From: Sphingopyxis sp. Root154
GTDB taxonomy: Bacteria > Pseudomonadota > Alphaproteobacteria > Sphingomonadales > Sphingomonadaceae
Direction: 5' to 3'
DNA length: 64,000 bases
Assembly (NCBI RefSeq): GCF_001427105.1
Contig: NZ_LMGI01000001.1
Location: forward strand, 496,001 to 560,000
In this document: positions 17,237 to 25,600 of the stretch, one piece after another
Position numbering within the stretch: the first letter of the stretch is position 1
How the letters are laid out: every line of letters begins with the position of its first letter
The notes under the pieces: generated by a model
Seen by the model: only the letters and a program-made list of their open reading frames with translations
Told to the model about the DNA's origin: nothing
Database searches by the model: none
Program-made: the position numbers and the translations under genes

Positions 17237-18367
17237 GTGCAAGACGGCGACGATCATGGACCTGACGACGGCGCGGATGCCCCGGTCCGCAAGATCATCC
17301 ATGTCGATATGGATGCCTTTTATGCCTCGGTCGAACAGCGCGACGATCCGTCGCTGCGCGGCAAGCCCGTCGCGGTCGGGGGTTCGTCGCGGCGCGGGGT
17401 CGTTGCCGCCGCCAGCTATGAAGCGCGCAAGTTCGGCGTCCGCTCGGCGATGCCCAGCATCACCGCGAAGCGCCAGTGCCCCGGCCTGATCTTCGTCCCC
17501 CCGCGCTTCGAGGTCTATCGCGACATCTCGCACCAGATTCGCGCGATCTTCCGCGACTATGCCGACGAGGTCGAACCGCTGTCACTCGACGAAGCCTATC
17601 TCGACGTAAGCGCCGACAAGGCCGGGCTTGGCAGCGCGACCGCGGCGGCGAAACTGATCCGCCAGCGCATCCGCGAAGAAACCGGCCTCACGGCCTCCGC
17701 CGGCGTCTCGTACAATAAATTCATCGCCAAGCTCGCCTCGGATCAGAACAAGCCCGACGGCATCACGATCGTCCCGCCCGGCAAGGGCGCCGCCTTCGTC
17801 CAGACGCTCTCGATCCGCCGCTTCCACGGCATCGGCCCGGTGACCGCGGCGAAGATGGAAGGGCTTGGCGTCTTCTCGGGCGCCGATCTCGCGGACAAGG
17901 ACCCGATGTGGCTCGCCGAGCATTTCGGCAACAGCGCCGAATGGCTCTTCCGCCTCGCGCGCGGGATCGACCATCGCCGCGTCAAGTCGAACCGGCCGCT
18001 GAAATCCTTGGGCGGCGAGCGGACCTTCTTCAACGATCTGATCACCGACACCGAAATCCGCGAGGCGCTCGCGCATGTCTGCACCGTCGTCTGGGACCGG
18101 GCGGCGAAAAAGGGCGCGCGCGGCCGTACGGTGACGCTCAAGCTGCGCTACGCCGATTTCCGGACGATCACGCGGGCGAAGTCGGTCGCCGCGCCGATCC
18201 TCGATGGCAATTCGCTGCTCGCCGCGGGCGAAGCGATCCTCGCGCCCCTGCTCCCGACCGAACAGGGCATCCGCCTGCTCGGCGTCACGCTGAGCAAGTT
18301 CGAGGGGGAAGAGGATGACGAGGACGAGGTTGAGGCGGCACCCGCCGACCTGCTTAGCCTGATTTAG
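17237..18367 (+). CDS. dinB: DNA polymerase IV
   Basis: 376-residue Y-family translesion polymerase. The catalytic carboxylates are Asp24 in HVDMDAFYASVEQ and Asp118-Glu119 in SLDEAYLDV. The thumb-type helix-hairpin segment (RRFHGIGPVTAAKM) and a little-finger domain follow. It starts at GTG, with the conserved fold beginning at KIIHVDMDAF; the extra Asp/Gly-rich N-terminus is not conserved in the family. The C-terminus is acidic (EEDDEDEVEAA) and lacks a clear clamp-binding motif. The stop overlaps the convergent prfC stop by 4 bases. Confidence 0.95.
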   Translation: MQDGDDHGPDDGADAPVRKIIHVDMDAFYASVEQRDDPSLRGKPVAVGGSSRRGVVAAASYEARKFGVRSAMPSITAKRQCPGLIFVPPRFEVYRDISHQIRAIFRDYADEVEPLSLDEAYLDVSADKAGLGSATAAAKLIRQRIREETGLTASAGVSYNKFIAKLASDQNKPDGITIVPPGKGAAFVQTLSIRRFHGIGPVTAAKMEGLGVFSGADLADKDPMWLAEHFGNSAEWLFRLARGIDHRRVKSNRPLKSLGGERTFFNDLITDTEIREALAHVCTVVWDRAAKKGARGRTVTLKLRYADFRTITRAKSVAAPILDGNSLLAAGEAILAPLLPTEQGIRLLGVTLSKFEGEEDDEDEVEAAPADLLSLI

Positions 18368-19959
18368 TCGGCCACCGCGAAACGCCGTTCTTTGGTCGCC
18401 GTAAACCGGATCGCCGGGTGGCGCTGCGTCACATAGCCGACCTCCCACGCATCCTTCGCCATGAACACCGGCGCACCGTCGCGGTCGGTCGCGCTGGCGC
18501 CGCGATGATCGGCCTGAAACGCTTTCAGCGCCGCCGCATCGTCGCTCGCGATCCAGCGCGCGGTGTCCCACGGCGACTGCTCGAGCTTCGCCTCGACCTT
18601 ATATTCGGCATCGAGACGGCTGATCAGCACTTCCAGCTGCAGTTGCCCGACGACGCCAACGATCATGTTCGACCCGATTTCGGGATAGAAGACCTGGATG
18701 ATCCCCTCCTCCGCCATATCGTCGAGCGCCTTCCGCAGCTGCTTGGTCTTCGTCGGATCGACGAGCGCGACGCGGCGCAGCAGTTCGGGGGCGAAGTTCG
18801 GCAGCCCCGTGATCGTAATGTCGGTGCGTTCGGACAAAGTATCGCCGACGCGCAAGGTGCCATGGTTCGGGATGCCGATGATGTCGCCCGGAAAGGCTTC
18901 CTCGGCCATCTCACGGTCCTGCGCGAGGAACAGCATCGGGCGGCTGATCGCGATCGCCTTGCCCGTGCCGCCCTGCATCAGCCGCATCCCGCGTTCGAAC
19001 TTGCCCGAACACAGCCGCATGAAGGCGATGCGGTCACGGTGCGCGGGGTTCATGTTCGCCTGCACCTTGAACACGAAGCCGGTCACCGCGTCGTCGTCCG
19101 GCTGCACCGGTGCGGGTTCGGCAGGCTGCGGCTGCGGTCCGGGTGCGTGGTTCGCCAGCGCCGACAACAGGTCGATGACACCGAATTCCTTCAGCGCCGA
19201 TCCGAAATAGACCGGCGTCAGATCGCCAGCGCGGTAAGCCGCGGCATCGAAGGGCGCATAGCAAGCCGACGCCAGCTCGGTTTCTTCCTTGAGGTGCGCG
19301 AGCCCACGCTCCGAAAGCTCCGCTGCCAGCGCCGGGTCGTCGAGTCCCGCAACCTTCGCGCGGTGACCTTCGTACATGCGCGAGGCGTCGCCGCCCGGCT
19401 TCATGATCGCCGGATCGACGAGGTCGTAGATTCCTTCGAACTGCCCGCCCATGCCCGCGGGCCAGTTCATCGGGCAGACGTCGAGCGCGAGACGGTCGGC
19501 GACCTCGTCGAGCAGTTCGAACGGTGGCAAGCCCTCGCGGTCGACCTTGTTGATGAAGGTGATGATCGGCACCGAGCGGAGGCGGCACACTTCGAACAGC
19601 TTGAGCGTCTGCGGCTCGATGCCCTTCGCGGCGTCGATCACCATCACCGCGCTGTCGACGGCGGTGAGCGTGCGGTAGGTGTCTTCCGAGAAATCCTCGT
19701 GGCCCGGGGTGTCGAGCAGGTTGAAGACGAGTCCCGCATGTTCGAAGGTCATGACCGACGAGGTCACCGAAATCCCGCGCTGCTGTTCGATCTTCATCCA
19801 GTCGGAGCGCGCACGCCGCGCCTGTCCGCGCGCCTTGACCTCGCCCGCGATGTGGATCGCGCCGCCGGCGACGAGCAATTTCTCGGTCAGCGTCGTTTTA
19901 CCCGCGTCGGGATGCGAGATGATGGCGAAGGTACGGCGGTCGGGGTGCTTCTGGGACAT
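18364..19959 (-). CDS. prfC: Peptide chain release factor 3
   Basis: 531-residue translational GTPase that recycles RF1 and RF2 from terminating ribosomes. G motifs are SHPDAGKTTLTEKLL (P-loop), DTPGHEDF and NKVDREG. The RF3-specific KARGQARRARSDWMKIEQQRGISV stretch follows G1. The start is set at MSQKHPDRRTFAIISH; the frame is open upstream but not conserved. Convergent with dinB with overlapping stops. Confidence 0.96.
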   Translation of the reverse strand: MSQKHPDRRTFAIISHPDAGKTTLTEKLLVAGGAIHIAGEVKARGQARRARSDWMKIEQQRGISVTSSVMTFEHAGLVFNLLDTPGHEDFSEDTYRTLTAVDSAVMVIDAAKGIEPQTLKLFEVCRLRSVPIITFINKVDREGLPPFELLDEVADRLALDVCPMNWPAGMGGQFEGIYDLVDPAIMKPGGDASRMYEGHRAKVAGLDDPALAAELSERGLAHLKEETELASACYAPFDAAAYRAGDLTPVYFGSALKEFGVIDLLSALANHAPGPQPQPAEPAPVQPDDDAVTGFVFKVQANMNPAHRDRIAFMRLCSGKFERGMRLMQGGTGKAIAISRPMLFLAQDREMAEEAFPGDIIGIPNHGTLRVGDTLSERTDITITGLPNFAPELLRRVALVDPTKTKQLRKALDDMAEEGIIQVFYPEIGSNMIVGVVGQLQLEVLISRLDAEYKVEAKLEQSPWDTARWIASDDAAALKAFQADHRGASATDRDGAPVFMAKDAWEVGYVTQRHPAIRFTATKERRFAVAD

Positions 19960-20037
19960 GGCGCGGGCGCCTAGCAGGTGGGGCGGGATGTGGAAAGGGG
20001 CTGGCGCGCGCACGCCGATGGCCGCATGATCGCCGCT

Positions 20038-20688
20038 ATGCGCACCCCGCTCGCCCTGGCCTCGCTTGCCGTCGCCCTGATCGCCGCCCCTGCCGCGGCG
20101 CAGTCTTCACCCTTCGTCGGCGAATATAGCCTCGCCGAAGGCCCCGACGTCGGCGGCGGGCTGCTGATCCGCAATGACGGTCGCTTCCAATATATGCTCG
20201 CCGCGGGGGCGCTCGACGAGCAAGCCGAGGGACGCTGGGAAGTTCGCGGCGACATGATCTGCCTCACCACCGATCCCAAGCCGGTGCCGCCCGCATTGGA
20301 GAAGGGCGCGCTGGTCGAAGTAGAGGGCGCCGTCCCTACCCTGCTCGTCACCTGGCCGGGCGGCAAAGGGATTCCGGGGGTCGATTTCACGATCGGTTTC
20401 GACAGCGGCGATCCTATGGAGGACTACACCCAGACCTATGGCTGGACGATGCCCGAAGACGACAAGCGCATCCCGCGCTGGGTCGAGGTGCGCGAACCGA
20501 TCTATGGCATCACGGCGCCGCGTTTCGAGCTGGCCGAAGCCGATGGCGGCAAGCTGCGCGTCATCATCGTCCCCAACGATATCGGTGTCGTGAATTTCGA
20601 GGGCGCCTGTGCAGAGAAGACCGAGCGCGGGCTTACCCTGCATCGCGCGGAGGGCGACATGCGGTTCGTGCGGCTGGGCAGCGAATGA
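20038..20688 (+). CDS. Exported protein of unknown function
   Basis: 216 residues starting MRTPLALASLAVALIAAPAAAQ, a clear signal peptide. The mature part begins with a beta-rich stretch, SPFVGEYSLAEGPDVGGGLLIRNDGRFQYMLAAGALDEQAEGRWE, of the kind seen in small lipocalin-like or META-like exported domains. The rest has no motif I recognise. It diverges from prfC across 78 bp. Product is periplasmic by inference; no function assigned. Confidence 0.75.
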   Translation: MRTPLALASLAVALIAAPAAAQSSPFVGEYSLAEGPDVGGGLLIRNDGRFQYMLAAGALDEQAEGRWEVRGDMICLTTDPKPVPPALEKGALVEVEGAVPTLLVTWPGGKGIPGVDFTIGFDSGDPMEDYTQTYGWTMPEDDKRIPRWVEVREPIYGITAPRFELAEADGGKLRVIIVPNDIGVVNFEGACAEKTERGLTLHRAEGDMRFVRLGSE

Positions 20689-20791
20689 CCGGCTAAAGCT
20701 TGGCTAGAAGCCGTTTACCGCGCATGCTGCAACGCCGGGAATCTGCCATGGCCGACGACATCGACGCCGCCGAAACGCCCGAGCGAGCGCG

Positions 20792-21700
20792 TCACTCTTT
20801 TTTCCCGACGACTGCGCCGGCGCCAACGCCGCCTCCCCCCACGAGTGAAAAGCTTCCCCCCATTTCCGCCGCCGCGGGACCGTAAAAATAGCCGCCCAGA
20901 TTGGCCGAGTAGGTGCCGCCGCCGCTTGTGTTGCCGCTGAACTGGTTGCCCATGCTGATCGATCCGTCGATGCTATGCGTGCCAAGGCTTTTCCGGCTGC
21001 CATTGACCACATTCTGTCCTGTCAGATCCATGTCGAAAGCGAATGTTCCCGCTCCGAAATTTGCGGAGAATGTGCTGGGACCCGAAAGGGCATATACACC
21101 GGCAGCATCCGAAAACTGTCCGTCGATCCTCGTACGATAATTTGACGTCCCGGTCCGCGGCATATCGCTGGCGGCCGTCTGCACCCCGAAGGTGAAGAAC
21201 GCCGTGTCGACATCGAGGTTCGCCCCCTTATCGACGATCGTCTGCAGCGCTCCGTAACTCGCATATGTCAACGCAAGCTCCGTGTTGGCGGCACCGGGGT
21301 TGAACAGGGCGAGATTTTCGCGCTTGTTACCGCTGACCTTTTCGTAAACCGAAATGACCGGAGTGCTTTCGCCAGACTGTCTGTTCGCCGCCGCGAACGT
21401 GGACTGAGGCAGGTTGATCCCCACCACCGTATAGGATTGCGTGCTCGCGTCATATCGCACCAGGGCGCTCGAATTTAGAGCCGCTGCACGCTGCGTTGCG
21501 CCTCCGGTCGATCGCAGAACATTATATTGCATAACCCCCGCGCGGCCGACGAAATCCTCGCTGACCCTCAAATTCGCAAGCGAGGCATTGGGCTGGGCGG
21601 GTGGCGGCGGCGTGGATGTGAGGCCCCCGCCCCCTCCGCCGCCGCAGGCTGACAAAGCGACGCAAGAGAGACCAACAAGCACAAACCGCTGGTAATGCAT
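20792..21700 (-). CDS. TbpB-like surface lipoprotein (transferrin-binding protein-like barrel)
   Basis: 302 residues. The lipobox LSACGG gives Cys19, followed by a GGGGGG tether and a Pro-rich linker. The C-terminal ~110 residues form the small TbpB-type beta-barrel domain: FSANFGAGTFAFDMDLTG, then GTYSANLGGYFYGPAAAEMGGSFSLVG, the family's closing pattern. In Neisseria and Moraxella such lipoproteins bind transferrin, hemoglobin or factor H and reach the surface through Slam. No Slam or TbpA homologue is seen nearby, so the ligand is unknown. The start at MHYQRF is fixed by the lipobox distance. Confidence 0.8.
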   Translation of the reverse strand: MHYQRFVLVGLSCVALSACGGGGGGGLTSTPPPPAQPNASLANLRVSEDFVGRAGVMQYNVLRSTGGATQRAAALNSSALVRYDASTQSYTVVGINLPQSTFAAANRQSGESTPVISVYEKVSGNKRENLALFNPGAANTELALTYASYGALQTIVDKGANLDVDTAFFTFGVQTAASDMPRTGTSNYRTRIDGQFSDAAGVYALSGPSTFSANFGAGTFAFDMDLTGQNVVNGSRKSLGTHSIDGSISMGNQFSGNTSGGGTYSANLGGYFYGPAAAEMGGSFSLVGGGGVGAGAVVGKKE

Positions 21701-21899
21701 AAAATTCCCCCCGAACAATCCCGCCATCTTGCCGCGATCTGTAATCCCGTCAAGGCCGATAAGACGCCCGGTCCGGGCACGCGACATTCTTCGGACGACG
21801 CCTCCCTTCGCGGCGGCGGCGGCCCTTCGGGTGCGCGAAGTCGTCGATCCGATCTTGCCGCCCTTCCCTCTTGCACTCGCCTCCCAAATGAGTCACAAC

Positions 21900-21915
21900 T
21901 TTACGTGAACGTAAA
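21900..21915. promoter_or_regulatory. Candidate operator, near-perfect palindrome TTTACGTGAACGTAAA
   Basis: Inverted repeat (7 of 8 arm positions) 30 bp before the enoyl-CoA hydratase start. It shares CGTnnACGTAAAGG with the site at 5812, so one regulator probably controls both acyl-metabolism transcripts. It resembles LiuR-type operators as I recall them; no MerR-family gene is present in this window. Confidence 0.55.
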
Positions 21916-21945
21916 GGTAAAGCACCCGCGAGAGGATTCTTCCCC

Positions 21946-22749
21946 ATGACCCTTCCGACCTTCGACACGATCAAGCTCGAACTCGCCGACCATGTCGCGA
22001 CGATCACGCTCAACCGACCCGATCGGCTCAATTCGATGCCGCCCGCGATGGCCGATGATATCCGCGAAGCGCTCGACCATCTGCCGGGCATCGGCGCGCG
22101 CGCGCTGCTGATCACCGGTGAAGGCCGCGGCTTCTGTTCAGGCGCCGATCTCGCCGGCGACCGGTCGGCGGGCGGTGCCGTCGGCGGCGGGGCGCGGAGC
22201 CGCAACGCACTGCGCGGCCATTACAACCCGATGCTGCTCGCGCTCGCCAACCTCGACATTCCGGTCGTCACCGCAGTGAACGGCCCCGCGGCGGGCGTCG
22301 GATGCAGCTTCGCGCTGTCGGGCGATTTCACGATCGCGGGCAAGAGCGCCTATTTCCTTCAGGCCTTCGTCAACATCGGCCTCGTTCCCGATGGCGGTTC
22401 GTCGTGGCTGCTGCCGCGCCTCGTCGGTGTCCCGCGCGCGCTGCAAATGATGATGCTGGGCGAAAAGATCGGCGGCGAGCAGGCGGCCGACTGGGGCATG
22501 ATCTACAAATGCGTCGACGATGCCGACCTGATGACCGAGGCGCGGGCGCTCGCAACGCGGCTCGCGAACGGCCCGACCATCGCGCTCGGCACGATGCGCA
22601 AGATATTGCGTGACGGCCTGACACAGGATTTCGCGACCACGCTCGATACCGAAGCCAAGGGCCAGTTCGTCGCGGGCGGCACCACCGACGCGATGGAGGG
22701 CATCATGGCGTTCCAGCAGAAGCGCAAGACCGAGTTCAAGGGGAAGTAA
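21946..22749 (+). CDS. Enoyl-CoA hydratase/isomerase (PaaG-like crotonase)
   Basis: 267 residues of the crotonase superfamily. ITLNRPDRLNSM and GRGFCSGADL form the first half of the CoA pocket. NGPAAGVGCSFALSGDF builds the oxyanion hole. The catalytic loop reads NIGLVPDGGSSWLL with Asp in place of the second catalytic Glu, as in PaaG-like hydratases or isomerases. It likely acts in fatty-acid or aromatic acyl-CoA beta-oxidation; substrate not determinable. Single gene, with an operator palindrome upstream and a repeat hairpin after its stop. Confidence 0.9.
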   Translation: MTLPTFDTIKLELADHVATITLNRPDRLNSMPPAMADDIREALDHLPGIGARALLITGEGRGFCSGADLAGDRSAGGAVGGGARSRNALRGHYNPMLLALANLDIPVVTAVNGPAAGVGCSFALSGDFTIAGKSAYFLQAFVNIGLVPDGGSSWLLPRLVGVPRALQMMMLGEKIGGEQAADWGMIYKCVDDADLMTEARALATRLANGPTIALGTMRKILRDGLTQDFATTLDTEAKGQFVAGGTTDAMEGIMAFQQKRKTEFKGK

Positions 22750-22769
22750 CTCCCGCTCCAACCGCCGTA

Positions 22770-22827
22770 GTCACCCCGGCGAAGGCCGGGGACTCACCGT
22801 CGAGATCCCGGCCTTCGCCGGGATGAC
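22770..22827. repeat. Dispersed palindromic repeat, GTCACCCCGGCGAAGGCCGGG type
   Basis: GTCACCCCGGCGAAGGCCGGGG faces its near reverse complement TCCCGGCCTTCGCCGGGATGAC across about 15 bp. Each half also folds as a small hairpin (CCCGGCgaaGGCCGGG). This matches the widespread REP-like element of sphingomonads and other alphaproteobacteria. It lies between the convergent hydratase and HD-domain genes, where it may also terminate or stabilise both transcripts. Confidence 0.8.
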
Positions 22828-22843
22828 GAACTGCTAATGCAAT

Positions 22844-23446
22844 CTACTCCGCCGCTTCCTCGACCATCACCTTCTTGTAGATGCTGGTGCGCGGATAGGA
22901 GCAGAGGCGCATGACCATCGGCTCGAAAAACTCCAGCGGCTCGCTGTCATAATCGGGGTCGAACGCCGGCGCGTCATATTTCTCGCAGAATTCGGCGCAC
23001 GCCGCATAATGCGGACTATCCTTGAACTGGTCGCGCATGTCGCGGTCGAGCCCGAGATAGTGGAAGAAATAATGACCCTGGAACACGCCATGATGCTGGA
23101 CGATCCACAGATTTTCTTCTGACAGGAAGGGTTTCAGGATCGCCGCCGCGACATCGGGATGGTTGAACGCGCCCAGCGTGTCGCCGATGTCGTGGAGCAG
23201 CGCCATCACGACATATTCCTCGTCGCGGCCGTCACGATGCGCACGCGTCGCGGTCTGCAGGCAATGTTCGAGCCGGTCGACCGGAAAACCGCCATAATCG
23301 CCGCCGAGCAGCTTCAGATGATCGAGGATGCGCTTGCCATTGTTCGGCGCGAACTCCTTCTGCTCGCGCGCGATAATGTCCCAATCTTCCTGCGTCCCGT
23401 CGATCATCGACCGGAATGTGGCGTGATCGTGCGTCATCTCGTTCAT
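22844..23446 (-). CDS. HD-domain protein of the PhnZ / inositol-oxygenase-like group
   Basis: 200 residues starting MNEMTHDHATF. Metal-binding HD residues are visible: His61 in RLEHCLQTATRAH, His85-Asp86 in ALLHDIGDTLGAF and His118-His119 in VQHHGVF. Proteins of this group include di-iron oxygenases such as PhnZ and myo-inositol oxygenase as well as simple phosphohydrolases, so the chemistry is open. No phosphonate genes are nearby. Start chosen at the ATG after a purine-rich leader (GGAGAGGCTGCC). Confidence 0.78.
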   Translation of the reverse strand: MNEMTHDHATFRSMIDGTQEDWDIIAREQKEFAPNNGKRILDHLKLLGGDYGGFPVDRLEHCLQTATRAHRDGRDEEYVVMALLHDIGDTLGAFNHPDVAAAILKPFLSEENLWIVQHHGVFQGHYFFHYLGLDRDMRDQFKDSPHYAACAEFCEKYDAPAFDPDYDSEPLEFFEPMVMRLCSYPRTSIYKKVMVEEAAE

Positions 23447-23480
23447 GGCAGCCTCTCCTGTATTTGAGGCGCAGCCTATC

Positions 23481-24197
23481 CTATTCGTTGTTATTTGCAA
23501 CGTTATAGGCCTTCACCTCGGCCTGCGTCAGGCAGCGCCGCGTAGACTTGTCCTCGGCGTTCGCCAGCGCCTTTTGCTGGTACATCACCTCGGTCAGCAG
23601 CTTGCGCGACACCCCCATGCGGATCAGGAAATCATTGTCCTCGCTCGCGAGCAAAGCGGCATCCTGTTCGATGTCGCCGATCAGCTCCTTGGTCGCGTCG
23701 GTGCCCATCGCGACGCTCATGTCGATCGCGCTGCGGTCGCCGGTGCGCGTGAACATATGGACAATGAACAGCCCGCCGGGATCGATCACGCGCGGCTGAC
23801 CGCCCATGAAGATGAAGTTGCACGCGCTGAAACAGGCCCAACCCGCCGGGATGCGCGTCGTGAGCCCGAAGTTCGAGCGGATGATCCGCCCCGCGGCATT
23901 GCCCGCGCGCGCGTCGCCGCCGGGCGAGCGCAGCCACACTTCGCTGACGTCGGGGTTGGCGGCGAGCGCGGCCTTGAGCCGGTCAGGCAGCCCCGAATCG
24001 ATCCGCCCCTCGGCGAGCAGCACCTTGCCGTTCTTCTTGGCGACGGGTGTCAGCTTCATCGTCGTATTCGCCGACCAGTCGGGGGCCAGCGGGCAGGTCG
24101 GGTTCGCGGGGTCGATCGCGGGCTTGGCTGCCCCGGTCAGGCACGCGATCAGTCCCGCCGCCGCCGTGATGCGGAAGGCTCTACGCCGCAAGGACAT
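23481..24197 (-). CDS. Exported ClpP/crotonase-fold protein (COG3904-like)
   Basis: 238 residues with a signal sequence (ITAAAGLIACLTGAAKPA). The fold resembles the periplasmic ClpP-like group: VWLRSPGGDARAGNAAGRIIR, then the candidate nucleophile Ser124 in WACFSACNFIFMGG, then His in LFIVHMF. Cysteines flanking the Ser could form a disulfide. Protease activity is not proven for this group. The gene's first 17 bases overlap the 3' end of the next upstream gene (24181-24741), so the two are translationally linked. Confidence 0.72.
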   Translation of the reverse strand: MSLRRRAFRITAAAGLIACLTGAAKPAIDPANPTCPLAPDWSANTTMKLTPVAKKNGKVLLAEGRIDSGLPDRLKAALAANPDVSEVWLRSPGGDARAGNAAGRIIRSNFGLTTRIPAGWACFSACNFIFMGGQPRVIDPGGLFIVHMFTRTGDRSAIDMSVAMGTDATKELIGDIEQDAALLASEDNDFLIRMGVSRKLLTEVMYQQKALANAEDKSTRRCLTQAEVKAYNVANNNE

Positions 24198-24741
24198 AGC
24201 GCGCCTGGCCCGGTCCCTTGCACATCCGTTTCGACACGCGCGTTTCCTCGCCCTCTACGATGACGATATCGGTGACGCTCATGCACTGCGAGCCGTCGGC
24301 GAGTTCGTTCTTCGCCGCGATAGTCGATGAGCCGCTGACATTCTGACGCGTTTCGCTCGTCCAGTTCGCGGTCGCGCCGACCTCTTCTCCGCGGGTGACC
24401 TCCTCGGTCGCCGCCGCGGCTTGCACTTGCTCGGCGGGATCGAGGCGGCAGGCGATCGCATCGGTGAGCGTCCCGCTGACCTCCGAAATCGGCACATAGC
24501 TGTAAACGCCGGCCTTGCTCGCCGCGCTGCCGACCGCGTCGTTCAACACATTGCCAAGGATGTTGCGGCCGATGCTGCTGCCCTTCTTGCCTTTGGGGCA
24601 GCCGCCATTGCCCTCCTCGCTCGGTTTCGGCGCGGGCGTCGCCACCTTGCGGAGCAGGCTGCCGAACTGCGCCTGCGCGGGCGTGACGGCCAGCAGGCAC
24701 GCCGCGAGCACCGCCGGGGTCTCCAAAATCTTACGCATCAT
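24181..24741 (-). CDS. Exported protein resembling 17-kDa surface antigen-like proteins
   Basis: About 186 residues from the ATG at 24741, with GGAGG eight bases upstream. The signal peptide ends near AQAQF. A small glycine/alanine-rich segment (IGRNILGNVLNDAVGSAASKAG) is followed by a beta-rich C-terminus with CRLDPAEQ and late cysteines (SQCMSVTDIVIVEGEE, KRMCKGPGQARYVL). That order recalls the C-terminus of Rickettsia 17-kDa-antigen-like proteins; similarity is weak and by eye. Co-transcribed with the ClpP-like gene. Confidence 0.6.
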   Translation of the reverse strand: MMRKILETPAVLAACLLAVTPAQAQFGSLLRKVATPAPKPSEEGNGGCPKGKKGSSIGRNILGNVLNDAVGSAASKAGVYSYVPISEVSGTLTDAIACRLDPAEQVQAAAATEEVTRGEEVGATANWTSETRQNVSGSSTIAAKNELADGSQCMSVTDIVIVEGEETRVSKRMCKGPGQARYVLAA

Positions 24742-24890
24742 CACATCCACCTCCGCCGCGCCCGAAACCGGGCAATCGTGCGACCCCTGTAGGGGCAGTT
24801 CATGCCACCCGCTGTGATTTTCATCAACTCTGCAACTTATGTCATCCAGACAGGTTGAATTAACGCTGAATATGTCACAGTAACGCCGCC

Positions 24891-25337
24891 ATGCTCTCGC
24901 AAAAAACCCGCTATACGATCCGCGCGTTCCAGCATCTTGCCGACCATTGGGGCAAGGGGCAGGTGCAGCTTGCGGATATTGCGGAGGCGCAGAACATCCC
25001 GCCCAAATTCCTGACCGTGATCCTCTCCGAAATGGCGCGCGAAGGCCTGCTAATTTCGCAGCGCGGGCGCGACGGCGGCTACCAGCTCGCCCTGCCCCCG
25101 ATCGACATCAGCTATGGCGATCTCGTCCGGCTGACGCGCGGCTCGCTCGCGCTCGTACCGTGCGCGGCGCGCAATGCGCATGAACATTGCAAGAACTGCC
25201 TGCCCGAATCCGAATGCCGGCTGCGCAGCCTCATGCTCAAGGTCCGCGACGACACCGCGTCGATCCTCGACCGCATCACGCTCGCCGACCCGATCGCGCT
25301 CGAACCCGTGTTCGAGAAGGACGAGGCGGCCGAATAG
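24891..25337 (+). CDS. Rrf2-family transcriptional regulator
   Basis: 148 residues. The N-terminal winged helix has VQLADIAEAQNIPPKFLTVILSEMAREGLL and then RGRDGGYQLA, the Rrf2 signature. Cysteines at 91, 100, 103 and 109 lie where IscR, NsrR and RirA hold an iron-sulfur cluster, though spacing differs from IscR. It probably senses iron-sulfur status, nitric oxide or a redox signal. No isc or suf genes adjoin, so the regulon is unknown. A strong terminator follows 20 bp after the stop. Confidence 0.87.
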   Translation: MLSQKTRYTIRAFQHLADHWGKGQVQLADIAEAQNIPPKFLTVILSEMAREGLLISQRGRDGGYQLALPPIDISYGDLVRLTRGSLALVPCAARNAHEHCKNCLPESECRLRSLMLKVRDDTASILDRITLADPIALEPVFEKDEAAE

Positions 25338-25357
25338 CCACCAGCCCACCGCGCAAC

Positions 25358-25387
25358 AAAAAAGGCCCGCTTTCGCGGGCCTTTTTT
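25358..25387. terminator. Rho-independent terminator after the Rrf2 gene
   Basis: AAAAAAGGCCCGC pairs perfectly with GCGGGCCTTTTTT around a TTTC loop. The T-run on one strand and A-run on the other let it work in both directions, ending the Rrf2 transcript and that of the tRNA-Ala gene. Confidence 0.93.
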
Positions 25388-25391
25388 GTAA

Positions 25392-25467
25392 TGGTGGAGC
25401 CTAGCGGGATCGAACCGCTGACCTCCTGCATGCCATGCAGGCGCTCTCCCAGCTGAGCTAAGGCCCC
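25392..25467 (-). tRNA. tRNA-Ala (anticodon GGC)
   Basis: 76-nt cloverleaf on the minus strand. The 5' end GGGGCCT pairs with AGGCTCC (one G-T pair). D arm is GCTCAGCTGGGAGAGC. The anticodon arm CCTGC-ATGGCAT-GCAGG reads GGC, the T loop is TTCGATC, and CCA is encoded. Confidence 0.97.
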
Positions 25468-25600
25468 GTGCCATTTCGCGGATCGCTCTGGCCAATATTC
25501 CTGGCTGCTGCGATCGGGAGGCCGCCTTTACCAGTGCCGGCGACCGATGCAAGGGGCCAAATGCATCATCCGATGCTTTTTTGGCCCCCCGCGAAAATTA

